Part shown: positions 8,399 through 16,945 of the stretch, one piece after another
Layout: every line of letters begins with the position of its first letter
Numbering within the stretch: the first letter of the stretch is position 1
Assembly: GCA_965219925.1 (NCBI GenBank)
Contig: OZ244795.1
Coordinates: forward strand, 1,860,001-1,924,000
Direction of reading: 5' to 3'
Origin: Bin87 sp965219925
GTDB taxonomy: Bacteria; Chloroflexota; Dehalococcoidia; Lucifugimonadales; UBA3495
DNA: 64,000 nucleotides
The notes under the pieces: model-generated
Seen by the model: the letters and a program-made list of their open reading frames with translations, nothing else
Databases searched by the model: none
Told to the model about the DNA's origin: nothing
Made by a program: the position numbers and the translations under genes

Positions 8399-9570
8399 TT
8401 GTTCAGATACGCGACCGGGCCGCTTTGTCGTCCCTGTCAATTATCAGCTTGCGAACCTATCTTGTTTCCGCCGGTTGGAGCAATCACGGTCAATGGGGAG
8501 AGCGGCCGGCGACTATTTTCGCCAAAGAATACGATGGGCGGACTTGGGAGATTGTCGTCCCTCACCAAGACACTGTATCCGGTTATGCCGAGGGTATGGC
8601 GGAAGCAGTGGCGGTGTTGGCCGCCGTTGAGGAACGCTCACAACTGGACGTGTTCCACAACTTGGCAGGTGCTGGTGCCGACGTCATACGGGTACGCTCG
8701 CTCAACGGAGCGGCTAGTCAACCGCTATCGTTGCGACGGAGCGCACGTTTGCTTAACGATGCCTACGATATGCTGGCCGCCGCCGCCCAATCGGCAGTGC
8801 GAACGCGAGCTACCTATCGCGGCCCATTGAGCACGGACGTTGCTGAGTTCTTGGATAGTGTCCGACCTCTGCCGGGTTATTACGAAGGTTACGAACTCAC
8901 CCTGCACTGTCCAGTGCCGGCGGGACTCGGAACACAAATGGACATGGGAGACGATTTCCAACCGCCTTTCCCCCGTCGGGCAACCCTGAAACTGGCCGAA
9001 GCTCTGGAACATTCCAGCGTGGCGGTCGCTGAAGCAATCGCTGATGACCCGCTGGCATCCTTCCGCCAAGCCGTACCACACGGTGTCAGCGCAAACCTGT
9101 GCGACGCGGTGGCCGAACTGGCGCACAAAGGCGAAGGGGTGGAAATCGGCTTGTCCTGGGCGAACGTGAGACCGCGTCCGGTAGACCAAACACCCGTCCC
9201 AACATTCCGGTTTTCCCAACACTCGGCGGGTATTTTGAACGAAGCCGCGCGGTCTTTCCGACGTAACGAGCCGTCCTTGGATGAATCAGTGATAGCGCAG
9301 GTGGTCAGATTAGAAAGGGAACCGGAAGAGTTCGACGGTAGAGCGACGATTCTCTACGTCAGGGAGGGCCGGCCCATGCGAATGCGGGTCGAGTTTGAAG
9401 AGGAAACCTACGGGACCGTTATCAGGGCTTTTCAACAGCGTGAACCAATCAGCGTGGACGGGGACATCTATCGGGTGGGCAACGTCTACGAACTGCGCAA
9501 CCCGCGCAACCTGTCGTTCGCAGCAGAGCAGACGGATGATGTCGCCGGGGGTAGAGCCGAAACGCCATGA
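8395..9570 (+). CDS. Uncharacterised protein between hsdS and hsdR
   Basis: 391 residues. The N-terminus reads L-R-T-Y-L-V-S-A-G-W-S, a motif often seen where short defence-associated proteins begin. The middle is helical (Y-D-M-L-A-A-A-A-Q-S-A-V-R) and the C-terminal third has a strand-rich segment (A-T-I-L-Y-V-R-E-G-R-P-M-R-M-R-V). No catalytic motif is obvious and no named family was recognised. It overlaps the DUF4365-like gene and hsdR by 4 bp each, so it belongs to the operon. A role together with the DUF4365-like protein is likely but unproven. Confidence 0.8.
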   Translation: MIVQIRDRAALSSLSIISLRTYLVSAGWSNHGQWGERPATIFAKEYDGRTWEIVVPHQDTVSGYAEGMAEAVAVLAAVEERSQLDVFHNLAGAGADVIRVRSLNGAASQPLSLRRSARLLNDAYDMLAAAAQSAVRTRATYRGPLSTDVAEFLDSVRPLPGYYEGYELTLHCPVPAGLGTQMDMGDDFQPPFPRRATLKLAEALEHSSVAVAEAIADDPLASFRQAVPHGVSANLCDAVAELAHKGEGVEIGLSWANVRPRPVDQTPVPTFRFSQHSAGILNEAARSFRRNEPSLDESVIAQVVRLEREPEEFDGRATILYVREGRPMRMRVEFEEETYGTVIRAFQQREPISVDGDIYRVGNVYELRNPRNLSFAAEQTDDVAGGRAETP

Positions 9571-12500
9571 CGGCCCTCACCGAGTTCGAGGTGGAACAGG
9601 CCACCCTAGCTTGGCTGGAAAGCGTCGGCTGGCATACGGCTCACGGGCCTGACCTGATACCTAACGAGCGCGCTGACTACGGCAGCGTCATCTTGGAAAC
9701 TCGCCTCCGCGACGCCATTGCCCGTCTGAATCCGGAGTTACCAGCCGAAGCATGGGATGATGCTTTTACCAAGCTGACCCGTCCCGCGGGGTCAAACCTC
9801 GTCACCCGTAACCGGGAATTTCACCGGATGCTGGTCAACGGTGTCACCGTGGAGTACCGGGCCGGCGATGGCGCAATTCGCGGCGCGCAGGCGCGAGTCT
9901 TCGACTTTGACAACGCTGCCGCCAATGACCTGCTGGCGGTAAATCAGTTCACTGTTACCGAGAACCAGAATACCCGGCGGGCCGACATCGTGCTGTTTGT
10001 CAACGGCCTACCGTTGGGCGTCATTGAACTCAAGAATCCCGCTGATCCGGATGCTGGCATCTGGGACGCCTGGAACCAACTGCAAACCTACAAGGACGAA
10101 CTGCCAAGGCTGTTCACGATGAACGAATTGCTAATGGTTTCCGACGGCATGCAGGCTCTGGTCGGCACTCTGACCGCTGGTCGGGAATGGTTCAAGCCTT
10201 GGCGCGCCATCTCTGGCGAAAGGCTGGCCGACGCGAACGCACCGGAGCTGCAGGTGATGTTGGAAGGGGTTTGCTCTCCGGACCGGCTTTTGACGCTGGT
10301 CCACGATTTCATCGTGTTTGAGGACGACGGTGCCAACTTGCCCATCAAGAAGATGGCCGGCTACCACCAGTTTCACGCCGTGCAGGTAGCGGTGCAGGAG
10401 ACTCTGCGCGCCGCCGAACTGCAACACTCCGAGCGAGGACGTCACGAGTTGGGCCAGCGCTCCGGTGGCAAACCGGGCGACCAGCGCATTGGCGTTGTCT
10501 GGCACACTCAAGGCGCAGGAAAGAGTTTGAGCATGGCCTTTTATGCCGGCGCCATCGCCCGGCATCCTACCATGGAAAACCCGACCGTCGTGGTACTCAC
10601 CGACCGAAACGACTTGGACGACCAGCTATTCGGTACCTTCTCCCGTTGCCAGGATCTATTGGGACAGGAACCCACACAGGCGGAATCCCGGGCTGATCTG
10701 CGCTGGAAACTGTCGGTACAATCCGGCGGAGTGGTGTTCACCACCATCCAGAAGTTCTTCCCAGAAGAGCGCGGGGATACCTACCCCACGCTCTCCGAGC
10801 GTCGGAACATAGTGGTCATCGCCGACGAAGCCCACCGTAGCCAGTACGACTTCATCTACGGCTATGCCCGCCACATAAGGGACGCTCTGCGCAACGCTTC
10901 GTTCATCGGCTTTACCGGCACTCCCATTGAACTGGAAGACGCCAACACCCGCGCCGTTTTCGGCGACTATATCAGTATTTACGACATCCAGCGTTCGGTG
11001 AACGACGGCGCCACCGTGCCGATCTACTACGAAAGCCGCCTAGCCAATCTCACCCTAGACGAGTCGGCGCGGCCGTCCATTGACCCGGACTTTGAGGAAG
11101 CCACCGAAGGCGAGGAAATCGAACGCAAAGAGCGGCTGAAGACCAAATGGGCGCAGCAGGAAGCGCTAGCTGGAGCAGAGCCACGCCTGAAGCAGGTGGC
11201 TCAGGACATCGTGTCGCACTTCGAGCAACGGCTGGAAGTTCTGGACGGCAAGGCCATGATCGTCTGCATGAGCCGCCGCATATGCGTTGAACTGTACGGG
11301 GAACTGATCCAATTGCGGCCGGATTGGCACGGCGACGAAGACAGCGCTGGCAAAGTGAAGGTAGTTATGACCGGAGCTGCCTCCGACCCGTCCGACTGGC
11401 AACAGCACATACGCAACAAGTCGCGGCGTGAAACTCTGGCCCATCGCTTCCGCGATCCCGAGGATCCTTTTCAGGTGGCGATCGTAAGGGATATGTGGCT
11501 CACGGGGTTTGACGCACCCAACCTGCACACGATGTACGTGGACAAGCCAATGCGCGGCCACGGCCTGATGCAGACCATTGCCCGCGTTAACCGCGTGTTC
11601 AAGGACAAACCGGGCGGCCTTATTGTGGATTACCTGGGCATTGCCCAGGAGCTGAAGCAAGCCGTGACCACGTACACCGCCAGCGGTGGCACCGGCGAGA
11701 CCGCAATCGACCAAGCCAAAGCTGTGGAGGTCATGCAGGAAAAGTACGATGTCTGTCGAGGGTTGTTCTACGGATTTGACTACTCTGACTGGACAGGCGG
11801 CAGTCCAGCGCAACGGCTGAGTTTGCTTCCGGCAGCCCTGGAGCACGTTCTGGCCCAAGAAAATGGCAAGGATCGCTGCATGCGAGCAGTGAGGGAACTT
11901 TCCCAAGCATTCGCACTGGCAGTGCCGCACGAGACGGCTATTCTCATCCGAAACGACGTCGCGTTCTTCCAAGCAATTCGTGCCCAACTGATGAAGCGGG
12001 CACCTGGCGAAGCTAGGAATGACGAAGATATTGACTCAGCTATCCGGCAGATCGTCTCGGGCGCGGTGGCGTCCGAGGGGGTATTGGACATTTTCGCCGC
12101 CGCCAACTTGGACAGACCGGACATTTCGGTGTTGTCCGACGATTTCCTCGCTGAAATGCGCCAGTTGCCCCAGCGCAACGTGGCCGTCGAAGCCCTGCAA
12201 AGGCTACTGAAAGGTGAGTTGGCTACTAGCCGCAAACGGAACGTGGTGCAATCTCGATCTTTCGCGGAAATGCTGGAACAGACGTTGGTCCACTACCGGA
12301 ACCGGACAATCGAAGCAGCGCAGGTCATTGAGGAACTAATTAAATTAGCCCATGAGATGCGGGCAGCTAACGCTCGGGGTGAACAACTGGGCCTATCGCA
12401 TGACGAACTGGCCTTCTTCGACGCCTTAGCAACCAACGAAAGCGCTGTACAGGTCCTGGGAGACGAACAACTCCGGGTGATCGCACGTGAACTGGTAGAA

Positions 12501-12674
12501 ACCGTCCGTAAGAACGTCGGCATTGACTGGACTTTGCGCGAAAGTGCGCGCGCCAACCTGCGGCGGCTAGTAAGGCGAACTCTGAGCCGGCACGGGTATC
12601 CGCCGGATCAACAGGAACAGGCGATCCGCACAGTGGTAGAGCAGGCGGAACTGTTCCCAGAAAACTTACCCTGA
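9567..12674 (+). CDS. hsdR: Type I restriction endonuclease subunit HsdR
   Basis: 1035 residues, normal for HsdR. The N-terminal nuclease domain shows D140, E154 and K156 (A-D-I-V-L-F...V-I-E-L-K-N) of the PD-(D/E)XK site. The helicase motor has Walker A (H-T-Q-G-A-G-K-S, 313-320), the DEAH box (A-D-E-A-H-R-S, 419-425) and motif VI (Q-T-I-A-R-V-N-R). The C-terminal helical region binds the methylase core. It translocates DNA using ATP and cuts unmodified DNA at a distance. The gene overlaps its upstream neighbour by 4 bp and closes the operon. All key residues are present, so the system appears intact. Confidence 0.96.
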   Translation: MTALTEFEVEQATLAWLESVGWHTAHGPDLIPNERADYGSVILETRLRDAIARLNPELPAEAWDDAFTKLTRPAGSNLVTRNREFHRMLVNGVTVEYRAGDGAIRGAQARVFDFDNAAANDLLAVNQFTVTENQNTRRADIVLFVNGLPLGVIELKNPADPDAGIWDAWNQLQTYKDELPRLFTMNELLMVSDGMQALVGTLTAGREWFKPWRAISGERLADANAPELQVMLEGVCSPDRLLTLVHDFIVFEDDGANLPIKKMAGYHQFHAVQVAVQETLRAAELQHSERGRHELGQRSGGKPGDQRIGVVWHTQGAGKSLSMAFYAGAIARHPTMENPTVVVLTDRNDLDDQLFGTFSRCQDLLGQEPTQAESRADLRWKLSVQSGGVVFTTIQKFFPEERGDTYPTLSERRNIVVIADEAHRSQYDFIYGYARHIRDALRNASFIGFTGTPIELEDANTRAVFGDYISIYDIQRSVNDGATVPIYYESRLANLTLDESARPSIDPDFEEATEGEEIERKERLKTKWAQQEALAGAEPRLKQVAQDIVSHFEQRLEVLDGKAMIVCMSRRICVELYGELIQLRPDWHGDEDSAGKVKVVMTGAASDPSDWQQHIRNKSRRETLAHRFRDPEDPFQVAIVRDMWLTGFDAPNLHTMYVDKPMRGHGLMQTIARVNRVFKDKPGGLIVDYLGIAQELKQAVTTYTASGGTGETAIDQAKAVEVMQEKYDVCRGLFYGFDYSDWTGGSPAQRLSLLPAALEHVLAQENGKDRCMRAVRELSQAFALAVPHETAILIRNDVAFFQAIRAQLMKRAPGEARNDEDIDSAIRQIVSGAVASEGVLDIFAAANLDRPDISVLSDDFLAEMRQLPQRNVAVEALQRLLKGELATSRKRNVVQSRSFAEMLEQTLVHYRNRTIEAAQVIEELIKLAHEMRAANARGEQLGLSHDELAFFDALATNESAVQVLGDEQLRVIARELVETVRKNVGIDWTLRESARANLRRLVRRTLSRHGYPPDQQEQAIRTVVEQAELFPENLP

Positions 12675-13010
12675 GAAACCATCGCCGGCTTAGCCCAACT
12701 AACTTCGGCAGCGCTGCCATTCCACGATGAAGCAACCAAAGCACCGAGACGGAATCCGTCACTGGATTGGCCGTTTGCAATCCCCGCATCGGCGGGGGCA
12801 CGAGTTTCGTAATTTTCTCGAGCAGAATTATACCAGTAGAAAATTGACCGACTGGCCCGGTACAGGCGGTAGATCGCGAAACAGGAAACCCCGAACCGGC
12901 CACCATCGACGGGCGGTCGGTTCTGTGGTACAGCCGCCACGGCCTGCGTCCAAAAGGTCCATAGGACGCCCTCAAGTAACAAAGGTGGCTGAAACCTAGG
13001 ACATGGAACC
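12675..13010. other. Gene-free gap between hsdR and the Nmad3 gene
   Basis: No convincing gene on either strand. It contains the small dispersed repeat at 12931-12988 and two closely spaced ATGs at 13002 and 13011; only the second is in frame with the following gene. Confidence 0.5.
12931..12988 (+). repeat. Dispersed repeat (about 57 bp), copy 1
   Basis: CAGCCGCCACGGCCTGCGTC then CAAAAGGTCCATAGGACGCC and CTCAAGTAACAAAG recurs with a few substitutions at 36710-36770. Both copies lie in gene-free gaps directly upstream of an island gene. Function unknown. Confidence 0.6.
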
Positions 13011-13916
13011 ATGGAACCAAAGAAATTGATCCTCAGCCGCAAGGGCTTCGATTCTGCATCAGGAGGCTGTCCCAGCCCTATCTTCCCCGACGGCACGATG
13101 TTTTCGTTACCGATACCCTCCGGCGACAAGGAAGCATTCGAAGACCTTCAACACGGCGCGATAGACATCGGAAGTGTTGTCAAAGGAATTACCGGTGGGC
13201 GTTTGGGTGAGTTCCACCTTGTGCATCTGGATCCTGACCTCAACTTCGACGCTTACCGGTATCGGCAAGACCGAGCCGGCTGGGAGGGATGGCGGGGAAT
13301 GCTTGGCCAGGCCGGCGCCGCTGAGGGTCATCTCAGCAACCAAGGCGTCGCCAGCGGCGATGTATTCCTGTTCTTCGGCCTTTACCGCCGGGTTGAGGAA
13401 ACTGCTCAGGGCTGGCGCTTTGTCAGAGGATCCCCGGAATTACACATCCTGTGGGGCTGGCTTCAGGTTGACGAGAAGCATCTGGTCACCGACATCGGGC
13501 CAAATGACCTCCCATGGGCGCGCCATCATCCGCACATCTTCTCCGAATACGGCGACGCTAAAAACACAGTGTACGCGGCGTCCATGAAATTGGACTTGGG
13601 CGGTGCATCTGACCGACGCAAAAGTGTCGGATGGGGCGTGTTCCCAAGATTTGACCAACGATTGGTTCTGACCAACCCTGATGGGGCAGGCGTGTCGGAT
13701 TGGCGGCTCCCACGGTGGTTCTATCCTGACGACCACAAACCGCCGTTGACCTACCACCCTGACCGCAAACGCTGGCGGCGTGACACGAACTACGCCTATT
13801 TGCAGAGCGTTGGCAGAGGACAGGAGTTCGTGCTCGATCTCGCCTACTACCCTAAGGCTATGGACTGGTTGTCCGATCTCGTGAGTAACCTGGGCTCCGA
13901 CACGCGAAGCTCATGA
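13011..13916 (+). CDS. Nmad3-family putative nucleotide modification protein
   Basis: 301 residues. The N-terminus K-L-I-L-S-R-K-G-F-D-S-A-S-G-G-C-P-S-P-I followed by F-P-D-G-T-M-F-S-L-P-I-P is the hallmark of the nucleotide-modification-associated domain 3 family, predicted to take part in hypermodification of DNA bases. Further conserved-looking segments are H-L-D-P-D-L, G-D-V-F-L-F-F-G-L-Y-R and H-I-L-W-G-W-L-Q-V. It follows hsdR by 336 bp on the same strand and is probably transcribed separately. Its role could be in base modification that protects host DNA or marks it for a restriction system; the actual reaction is unknown. Confidence 0.85.
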   Translation: MEPKKLILSRKGFDSASGGCPSPIFPDGTMFSLPIPSGDKEAFEDLQHGAIDIGSVVKGITGGRLGEFHLVHLDPDLNFDAYRYRQDRAGWEGWRGMLGQAGAAEGHLSNQGVASGDVFLFFGLYRRVEETAQGWRFVRGSPELHILWGWLQVDEKHLVTDIGPNDLPWARHHPHIFSEYGDAKNTVYAASMKLDLGGASDRRKSVGWGVFPRFDQRLVLTNPDGAGVSDWRLPRWFYPDDHKPPLTYHPDRKRWRRDTNYAYLQSVGRGQEFVLDLAYYPKAMDWLSDLVSNLGSDTRSS

Positions 13917-14073
13917 ACGCCAGCCAAAGTTTTAGCCAGAATCCACCGAACGAGGGCCTTTGAGACAGCCCTTCCATGGCTTCGCCTAGAGTCTGTGGAC
14001 AAATAATACGCCTGCCCACTAGCATGGAAAAACGCAAGCTGGGCAGACGGCGCCAAACCAACGGAGAAAAATC

Positions 14074-14430
14074 TTGGGAACCGTAACAGTAACCATTCAG
14101 GTCGGCGACCTCCAAGGCCACCAATTCGAAGAACTCGACATCATCGTCGACACCGGCTCCACCTACACGGCAGTACCCCGGGCCATGCTCGAACGATTGG
14201 GAGTGCCCATCCAACGGTCAATGCCATCACAGACCGCGGACGGGAGGATCGTCCCAGTAGACATCGGCCAAACCATCGTAAGGCTCGAGGGGTTCGAGTT
14301 CTACACACCGGTCATATTCGCCGCCGAGAACGAGCCAAGCCTCCTCGGAGTCGTAACCCTCGAAGAAGCCGGTCTCGCCGTCGACCCAGTGAACGGCCGC
14401 CTCATTACCACACACCTGCTCCGCTACTGA
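14074..14430 (+). CDS. Retropepsin-like (clan AA) aspartic protease
   Basis: 118 residues with a TTG start placed by GGAG at 14063-14066. The catalytic motif appears as I-I-V-D-T-G-S-T-Y-T-A-V-P (about residues 27-39), followed by the flap region and the second hydrophobic-hydrophobic-G pattern (S-L-L-G-V-V-T-L-E). This is the length of a single-domain enzyme that works as a dimer. Small clan AA proteases of this sort are often found beside toxin-antitoxin or mobile genes, but no substrate can be named here. It is not operonic with the Nmad3 gene (157 bp gap). Confidence 0.8.
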   Translation: MGTVTVTIQVGDLQGHQFEELDIIVDTGSTYTAVPRAMLERLGVPIQRSMPSQTADGRIVPVDIGQTIVRLEGFEFYTPVIFAAENEPSLLGVVTLEEAGLAVDPVNGRLITTHLLRY

Positions 14431-14489
14431 CCGCACCGGGCACTTCGAAAACACCCGCGCAAGAGCCATTCTGCGGACCCGCAATCAAT

Positions 14490-14711
14490 TTGTCCACAGG
14501 CTCTAGGCCTTCGGACTACTCCATCGTGGTCCATGAAGCCGACCACATTTTCGCGGCGCAACCACACTTCGAAGAAGGGTTGATGGACCACGGCGCTGGA
14601 AACGGCGCCGAACGGTTCACCGGAGAAGAGATCGAAACGATGCGCGACAAAATCAGGGACTTCCGTACGTCAACCGAACCGAACCAACCTTTTGGACGCC
14701 CAACGAACTAA
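14490..14711 (+). CDS. Small hypothetical protein, possibly a gene remnant
   Basis: 73 codons beginning with TTG and lacking a clear ribosome-binding site. The text V-V-H-E-A-D-H-I-F-A-A-Q-P-H followed by L-M-D-H-G recalls the HExxH...H plus Met-turn layout of metzincin proteases, but the spacing to the third histidine is off by one. It may be a decayed fragment or chance. It ends overlapping the convergent pseudogene at 14708 by 4 bp. Confidence 0.3.
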   Translation: MSTGSRPSDYSIVVHEADHIFAAQPHFEEGLMDHGAGNGAERFTGEEIETMRDKIRDFRTSTEPNQPFGRPTN

Positions 14712-15263
14712 CGCCTCTCAGGATCGCCGTACACCACTTTCCAAACTTTGACCATCACACGCCGAAGCCGCTGTCGAAACCTCCCCCACCTGCCGCCGCC
14801 TGACACGGACAAGGTAGCAAAACTAATCGCATCTTCGACCACGATTGTGCTGCGCAAATTAATCATCCTTGGTGGAAGGCTGCCACCCGCCGCCTCAAAC
14901 GCTAAGCGGGTGCGCCTCTCTAGGTCTTCCATCTGTAACCGCCTGTAACCGCATATCCTCCAGCAGGCCGCCATGTTCCTCCTTTACCTCTTTGAACTGC
15001 TCTGCGAGCAGATCTGTCCGGCGCGACACCAAGCGGTTGACGAATGCGGCATCCCTTTCGACCAACAAGGCGACAACGACCACTACGAACAGCGCCCAGA
15101 ACAGGAACGAGACCGCGTAAACGATCACGCGCACCGCCAAGCTTTCGACTGCAGGGTAAGCGACGACTAAACCCAAAATCAGGGGAACAAAAATGGTGAC
15201 GACGATCACCGCGTAGTGGTAAAGCGACAGGTTGCGGAAACGATCCCGAATCCAAAGAATCAC
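14708..15263 (-). pseudogene. Membrane protein gene split by a 10-bp tandem duplication
   Basis: The first frame starts at 15263 and codes two hydrophobic helices (about residues 17-38 and 44-68) followed by a coiled, charged region (L-L-A-E-Q-F-K-E-V-K-E-E), reaching E-D-M-R-L-Q before shifting into a short false tail. If one of two adjacent copies of CTGTAACCGC (14933-14952) is removed, the frame continues cleanly as M-E-D-L-E-R-R-T-R-L-A-F-E-A-A-G-G to a stop at 14708, giving about 182 residues. The product would be a small inner-membrane protein with a cytosolic tail; family not recognised. The lesion could be phase variation or decay. Confidence 0.7.
14933..14952. repeat. Perfect 10-bp tandem duplication causing a frameshift
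   Basis: CTGTAACCGC occurs twice back to back (14933-14942 and 14943-14952). Removing one copy restores a continuous reading frame across the minus-strand membrane-protein gene. Confidence 0.9.
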
Positions 15264-15592
15264 GTTACTGTCTCCTCAAGGTAAGACGTACAACGGTCAG
15301 CTAGCACACAAGAGTACCATTGGTACGGGAATCAAACATCGCCGACTGACGGCGCCGCCGGCCGTTCCGTCGTCGGGGCCGCCAGTTTCACAACTGGTGC
15401 CAGGAAACCCCGAATTTCGCCCGCAGAGCCGCCAGGACGGCCGCCGGCGGCACCGCAGGGCAATTCCCACTGGACGACTCCAGAACAGCTGCAGGGTCGC
15501 CGGAGCGCCGCAGGCCATCAGCGGCGACACACTCTCGACAACGGCGACGCCGGCCGCCACCGACCGACGGCAGGGCAAAAACGACCCACGAT
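15264..15592. other. Gene-free region with a dispersed GC hairpin element
   Basis: No supported gene. GCCGGCCGCC at 15549-15558, followed by an ACCGACC(A/G)ACG-type sequence, is one member of a family repeated at 38327, 39360 and 40561. From about 15541 onward the sequence parallels 36850 onward, upstream of the paralogous HTH/Zn-ribbon gene. Confidence 0.5.
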
Positions 15593-15619
15593 GGGCGGCT
15601 AAATCGAGCCGCCCTTTTT
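15593..15619 (+). terminator. Rho-independent terminator upstream of HTH/Zn-ribbon copy 1
   Basis: GGGCGGCT / AGCCGCCC with a six-base loop followed by TTTTT. The same terminator stands in front of the second copy (36883-36909), so it is part of the duplicated unit. Confidence 0.75.
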
Positions 15620-15780
15620 GCTGCCCTCAGAGGTCGGCACAGCAGACCAAACAGCCCACCAGAGCACGTTACGGACTCGCTCTGCACACCAAGGCCAGAG
15701 GGCGCGACAGCTCGACAGCGCCGTCCTGAACGCACCCGCCAACACGAAGAACATGAACTCCAGCATCACCGGAGACCACC

Positions 15781-16203
15781 ATGCCAAACAAAACACGAGG
15801 CGTCGGACTGTTCACCGCCGAAAACATCGTGGCAGTAATTCGAGCAATCTCCGAAAGCGACGGCACGTACCGAGACGTCGCCCTTAAGGCACAGCAGTAC
15901 GGCGGCAACTTTCATTACCACACCATTTCCAACTGGGTCAGCCATGGCCGGGCTGATATGGAAGCTGGCCAACCGTCAACCGCCTATGCCAGATTCACCA
16001 AACGGTACCAAGACCTGATCGACGAGCACTGCGGGCCAGACACCAACCGGAACCGCGAATTCGACCGGGCACTCGAGATCCTCGAAAGAACGTGCGAGTG
16101 CGGCAACGACAAGACGCTGTTGCCTGACGGAATGCTGGGCAGTACCTGCCAGGAGTGCCAAGACTTGGACGGGCGGCAACGGCGCGGGGCACGCCGGACG
16201 TGA
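15781..16203 (+). CDS. HTH / zinc-ribbon protein, copy 1 (terminase-small-subunit-like)
   Basis: 140 residues; GGAG is nine bases before the ATG. The first half resembles a DNA-binding HTH: I-V-A-V-I-R-A-I-S-E-S-D-G-T-Y-R-D-V-A, then H-T-I-S-N-W-V-x-x-G, then D-x-x-x-G-Q-P-S-T-A-Y-A-R-F, a layout reminiscent of phage terminase small subunits. The second half has a probable zinc ribbon (C-E-C-G...C-Q-E-C-Q). The tail is very basic. A nearly identical gene with the same upstream terminator is at 37062-37484. It is likely a DNA-binding protein of a repeated genetic module; its exact role is unknown. Confidence 0.75.
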   Translation: MPNKTRGVGLFTAENIVAVIRAISESDGTYRDVALKAQQYGGNFHYHTISNWVSHGRADMEAGQPSTAYARFTKRYQDLIDEHCGPDTNRNREFDRALEILERTCECGNDKTLLPDGMLGSTCQECQDLDGRQRRGARRT

Positions 16204-16233
16204 CGGCAACCGCTGGAAAGGACCAGGAAGTCA

Positions 16234-16443
16234 TCAACCCCGTTTGGAACCCTTGATCATCCACCACAGGTTCCCCACACAGATCACCCCCGCAGCCACC
16301 CACAGCAGCGACCCGTAAAGCGGACTGTGGGCAAGCCCCACGCCCAGCCCGAAGAAAAAGACAAAAAGGGCCGCGACAAACAGCGCAACGTGAGCGGATA
16401 TACGAAAGACCCTGGCCATCGGCATAACAGTCCACCTCATCAC
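16234..16443 (-). CDS. Small two-helix membrane protein
   Basis: 69 residues with two hydrophobic segments (about 17-37 and 43-62) separated by a short polar turn, ending in a basic tail (K-G-S-K-R-G). It is convergent with the HTH/Zn-ribbon gene. No family was recognised; it could be a small holin-like or toxin-like peptide, but nothing in the sequence settles this. Confidence 0.45.
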   Translation of the reverse strand: MMRWTVMPMARVFRISAHVALFVAALFVFFFGLGVGLAHSPLYGSLLWVAAGVICVGNLWWMIKGSKRG

Positions 16444-16448
16444 ATACT

Positions 16449-16582
16449 GTGGTTCCCAGACCCAGCAGACAGGAATGCCGATTCTGCGACATCACGGCAA
16501 TGATGGTCCGGGCCGCATGGAGGATGAGACCCATCCAGAAGAGAGTACCACCGCAAATTTCCGGGCCAGCAGGCTGCGCTGA
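16449..16582 (+). pseudogene. C-terminal remnant of a RecB/Cas4-like nuclease gene
   Basis: The frame at 16449 reads V-P-R-P-S-R-Q-E-C-R-F-C-D-I-T-A, matching V-P-S-P-H-E-C-R-F-C-D-I-S-A of the intact gene at 22607-23257. After a frameshift the match resumes at 16502 as D-G-P-G-R-M-E-D-E-T-H-P-E-E-S-T-T-A-N-F, paralleling the intact C-terminus. Nothing upstream of 16449 resembles the rest of the gene, so only the last about 45 codons survive. Confidence 0.75.
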
Positions 16583-16657
16583 CCAGCGCTGCCGTTTGAC
16601 CACAGGCCACCGGGCAGATAGCATCAATCCAACGACATCCACCAAGAGGTTCACGCC

Positions 16658-16945
16658 ATGACCACGGCCCAGGACATTCTCAAAGAGGCTGCGCGGATCG
16701 TCAGGAGCGAACTGCCGAAGCACCTGTCCGCCGACTTCGCGATCAACGACGTGGAGGCTGAAAGCCGGCCCGGCGGGGACGAGGACTACATCCACGTCAG
16801 GGTCATTCTTGAAGACGACCATCCTGCCCTGGACCCCCGCAAGCTGATGAATTTCAAAAGGGACATCAACCCAATATTTGAACGAGCCGGGATCACGCCA
16901 AGTCCAACCATCTCCTACGCGAACCGGGGTGAACTCATCAGATGA
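16658..16945 (+). CDS. Small partner protein of the HEPN gene
   Basis: 95 residues; GAGG eight bases before the ATG. It is mixed alpha/beta and acidic in the middle (R-P-G-G-D-E-D-Y-I-H-V-R-V-I-L-E-D-D-H). No nucleotidyltransferase signature (GSxxxGxxxxxSDxD) is visible, so it is not a classical MNT antitoxin. Its TGA overlaps the ATG of the HEPN gene (ATGA), which indicates translational coupling. It is a reasonable candidate for the antitoxin or regulator of the HEPN protein, by arrangement only. Confidence 0.7.
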   Translation: MTTAQDILKEAARIVRSELPKHLSADFAINDVEAESRPGGDEDYIHVRVILEDDHPALDPRKLMNFKRDINPIFERAGITPSPTISYANRGELIR

